Source: Planctomycetaceae bacterium (GTDB taxonomy: Bacteria; Planctomycetota; Planctomycetia; Pirellulales; Pirellulaceae). From it: a DNA stretch of 64,000 nucleotides. Location: positions 62,001 to 126,000 of the forward strand of contig JAIYDN010000021.1 of assembly GCA_027487485.1 (NCBI GenBank), written 5' to 3'. Under the pieces are notes generated by a model. It was not told the origin of the DNA and ran no database searches. It worked only from the letters and a program-made list of their open reading frames with translations. Shown piece by piece: positions 63,374-64,000 of this stretch (positions are counted from its first letter, which is position 1; every line of letters begins with the position of its first letter). Made by a program: the position numbers and the translations under genes.

Positions 63374-64000
63374 ATGGCTTGGTCTGCGAAAAACGTTCAT
63401 CCATTTCTCCTACTTCCCCTTCTAGGAATCGGTCTTCACGCAACGCTTATGGCTCAAGATCCAAAATCAACTGCAACCGAGTCCCAAGCTGCAGGATCCG
63501 ATGATCCGTTTGTTTGGCTCGAAGACGTAACGGGCGAAAAAGCAATCGACTGGGTGAAGGCTCGGAACGCCAAGTCGCAAGCGGTGATGGAGGCTGACCC
63601 GCGGTTCAATGAGCTCCGTGAAGATTTGCTCGCCATTCTGGATTCGGATGCGAGAATTCCATTCGTCAGCAAGCAAGGGGATTTTTACTATAACTTTTGG
63701 CGTGACAAAAAGAACGAACGCGGACTATGGCGGCGCACAACGCTAGACCAGTACAAGCAAAAGGATCCAAAATGGGAAGTCATTTTGGACTTGGATGCGT
63801 TGGGCAAGGCCGAAAAGGAAAACTGGGTCTGGAAGGGTGCAAGCTTTTTACGACCGGATTACCAACGCGTTCTGGTGACGCTTTCACGCGGTGGGGCAGA
63901 TGCCGATGTGACTCGTGAGTTCGACATGGTAACTCGTCAGTTCGTAACCGATGGGTTCTCCCGTCCTGAAGCCAAAGGGAGCATGAACTGGATCGACCGA
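63374..64000 (+). CDS. Prolyl oligopeptidase (S9A), 3' end cut by window
   Basis: The frame is open from ATG 63374 to the last base (209 codons). A signal peptide (VHPFLLLPLLGIGLHATLMAQ) is followed by the S9A start block DDPFVWLEDVTGEKAIDWVKARNAKS, then GDFYYNFWRDKKNERGLWRRTTLDQY and the first propeller strands. The catalytic domain would lie beyond the window. It cleaves peptides after proline in relatives and is probably periplasmic here. It is divergent from the sigma-54 activator gene (120-bp spacer), beyond which lies the first S9 peptidase gene. Confidence 0.85.
   Translation, partial: MAWSAKNVHPFLLLPLLGIGLHATLMAQDPKSTATESQAAGSDDPFVWLEDVTGEKAIDWVKARNAKSQAVMEADPRFNELREDLLAILDSDARIPFVSKQGDFYYNFWRDKKNERGLWRRTTLDQYKQKDPKWEVILDLDALGKAEKENWVWKGASFLRPDYQRVLVTLSRGGADADVTREFDMVTRQFVTDGFSRPEAKGSMNWIDR

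Overview
The window looks like chromosome from a planctomycete, probably of the Pirellula/Rhodopirellula type. The evidence is the mix of families rather than any single marker: a large cytochrome c protein of the PVC heme-binding (membrane-bound dehydrogenase) type, a DUF1080 protein, PQQ and other beta-propeller proteins, a giant secreted ELAPOR/cadherin/dockerin protein, a sialate O-acetylesterase-type protein, a caspase fused to an FGE-sulfatase domain, a kinase-Hsp70 fusion and an FHA-linked sigma-54 activator. Strand changes are frequent and operons short. I saw no tRNA, rRNA, transposase, integrase or CRISPR array.

Layout. 1-5001 (+): the core of a Wadjet/MksBEF-type SMC system (JetA cut by the left edge, JetB, JetC) with no JetD after it. 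5020-8498 (-): a KUP potassium transporter coupled to a secreted lipase-like hydrolase. 8693-10650 (-): a caspase/FGE gene split by an in-frame TAG, plus a small upstream ORF. 10827-21082 (+): a TIGR03032-TPR-SPINDLY glycosyltransferase fusion overlapping a 2463-residue repeat protein. 21144-21692 (-): a DUF2752-like protein and a 43-residue membrane peptide. 21944-24474: an esterase/SMP-30 protein and an HTH-receiver regulator that converge on a strong hairpin. 24475-25561 is an apparently gene-free kilobase. 25562-30641 (+): a membrane protein, then a low-complexity membrane protein, a BY-kinase-like ATPase and an ExeA-like AAA ATPase, probably one envelope or polysaccharide module.

30690-39355 (-): kinase-Hsp70 fusion, transglutaminase-like protein, GH43-like propeller, then a three-gene unit (Cys-pair propeller, PhnD-like binding protein, PQQ propeller) whose last two genes meet at a run of nine A. 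39602-47992: DUF1080 protein (+), cytochrome protein and N-formylglutamate amidohydrolase-like protein (-), then MogA, a lipoprotein and an unknown secreted protein (+). 48060-53645: YaeQ, a Tat-exported amidohydrolase, a repeat-rich spacer, a YTV-like surface protein head-to-head with a Trm112-like protein, and xylulokinase. 53824-64000: a binding lipoprotein, a ComEA-like helix-hairpin-helix protein, a DapA-family aldolase, a HEAT/TPR protein, an unknown secreted protein, and an FHA-GAF-sigma-54 activator between two S9 prolyl oligopeptidases, the second cut by the right edge.

The best leads are the in-frame stop between the catalytic His and Cys of the caspase, the A9 run that could fuse the PhnD-like and PQQ proteins, the glycosyltransferase overlapping a giant adhesin-like gene, and the intergenic palindromic repeats around 48.7-50.5 kb. 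All family calls come from reading motifs; no database search was run.
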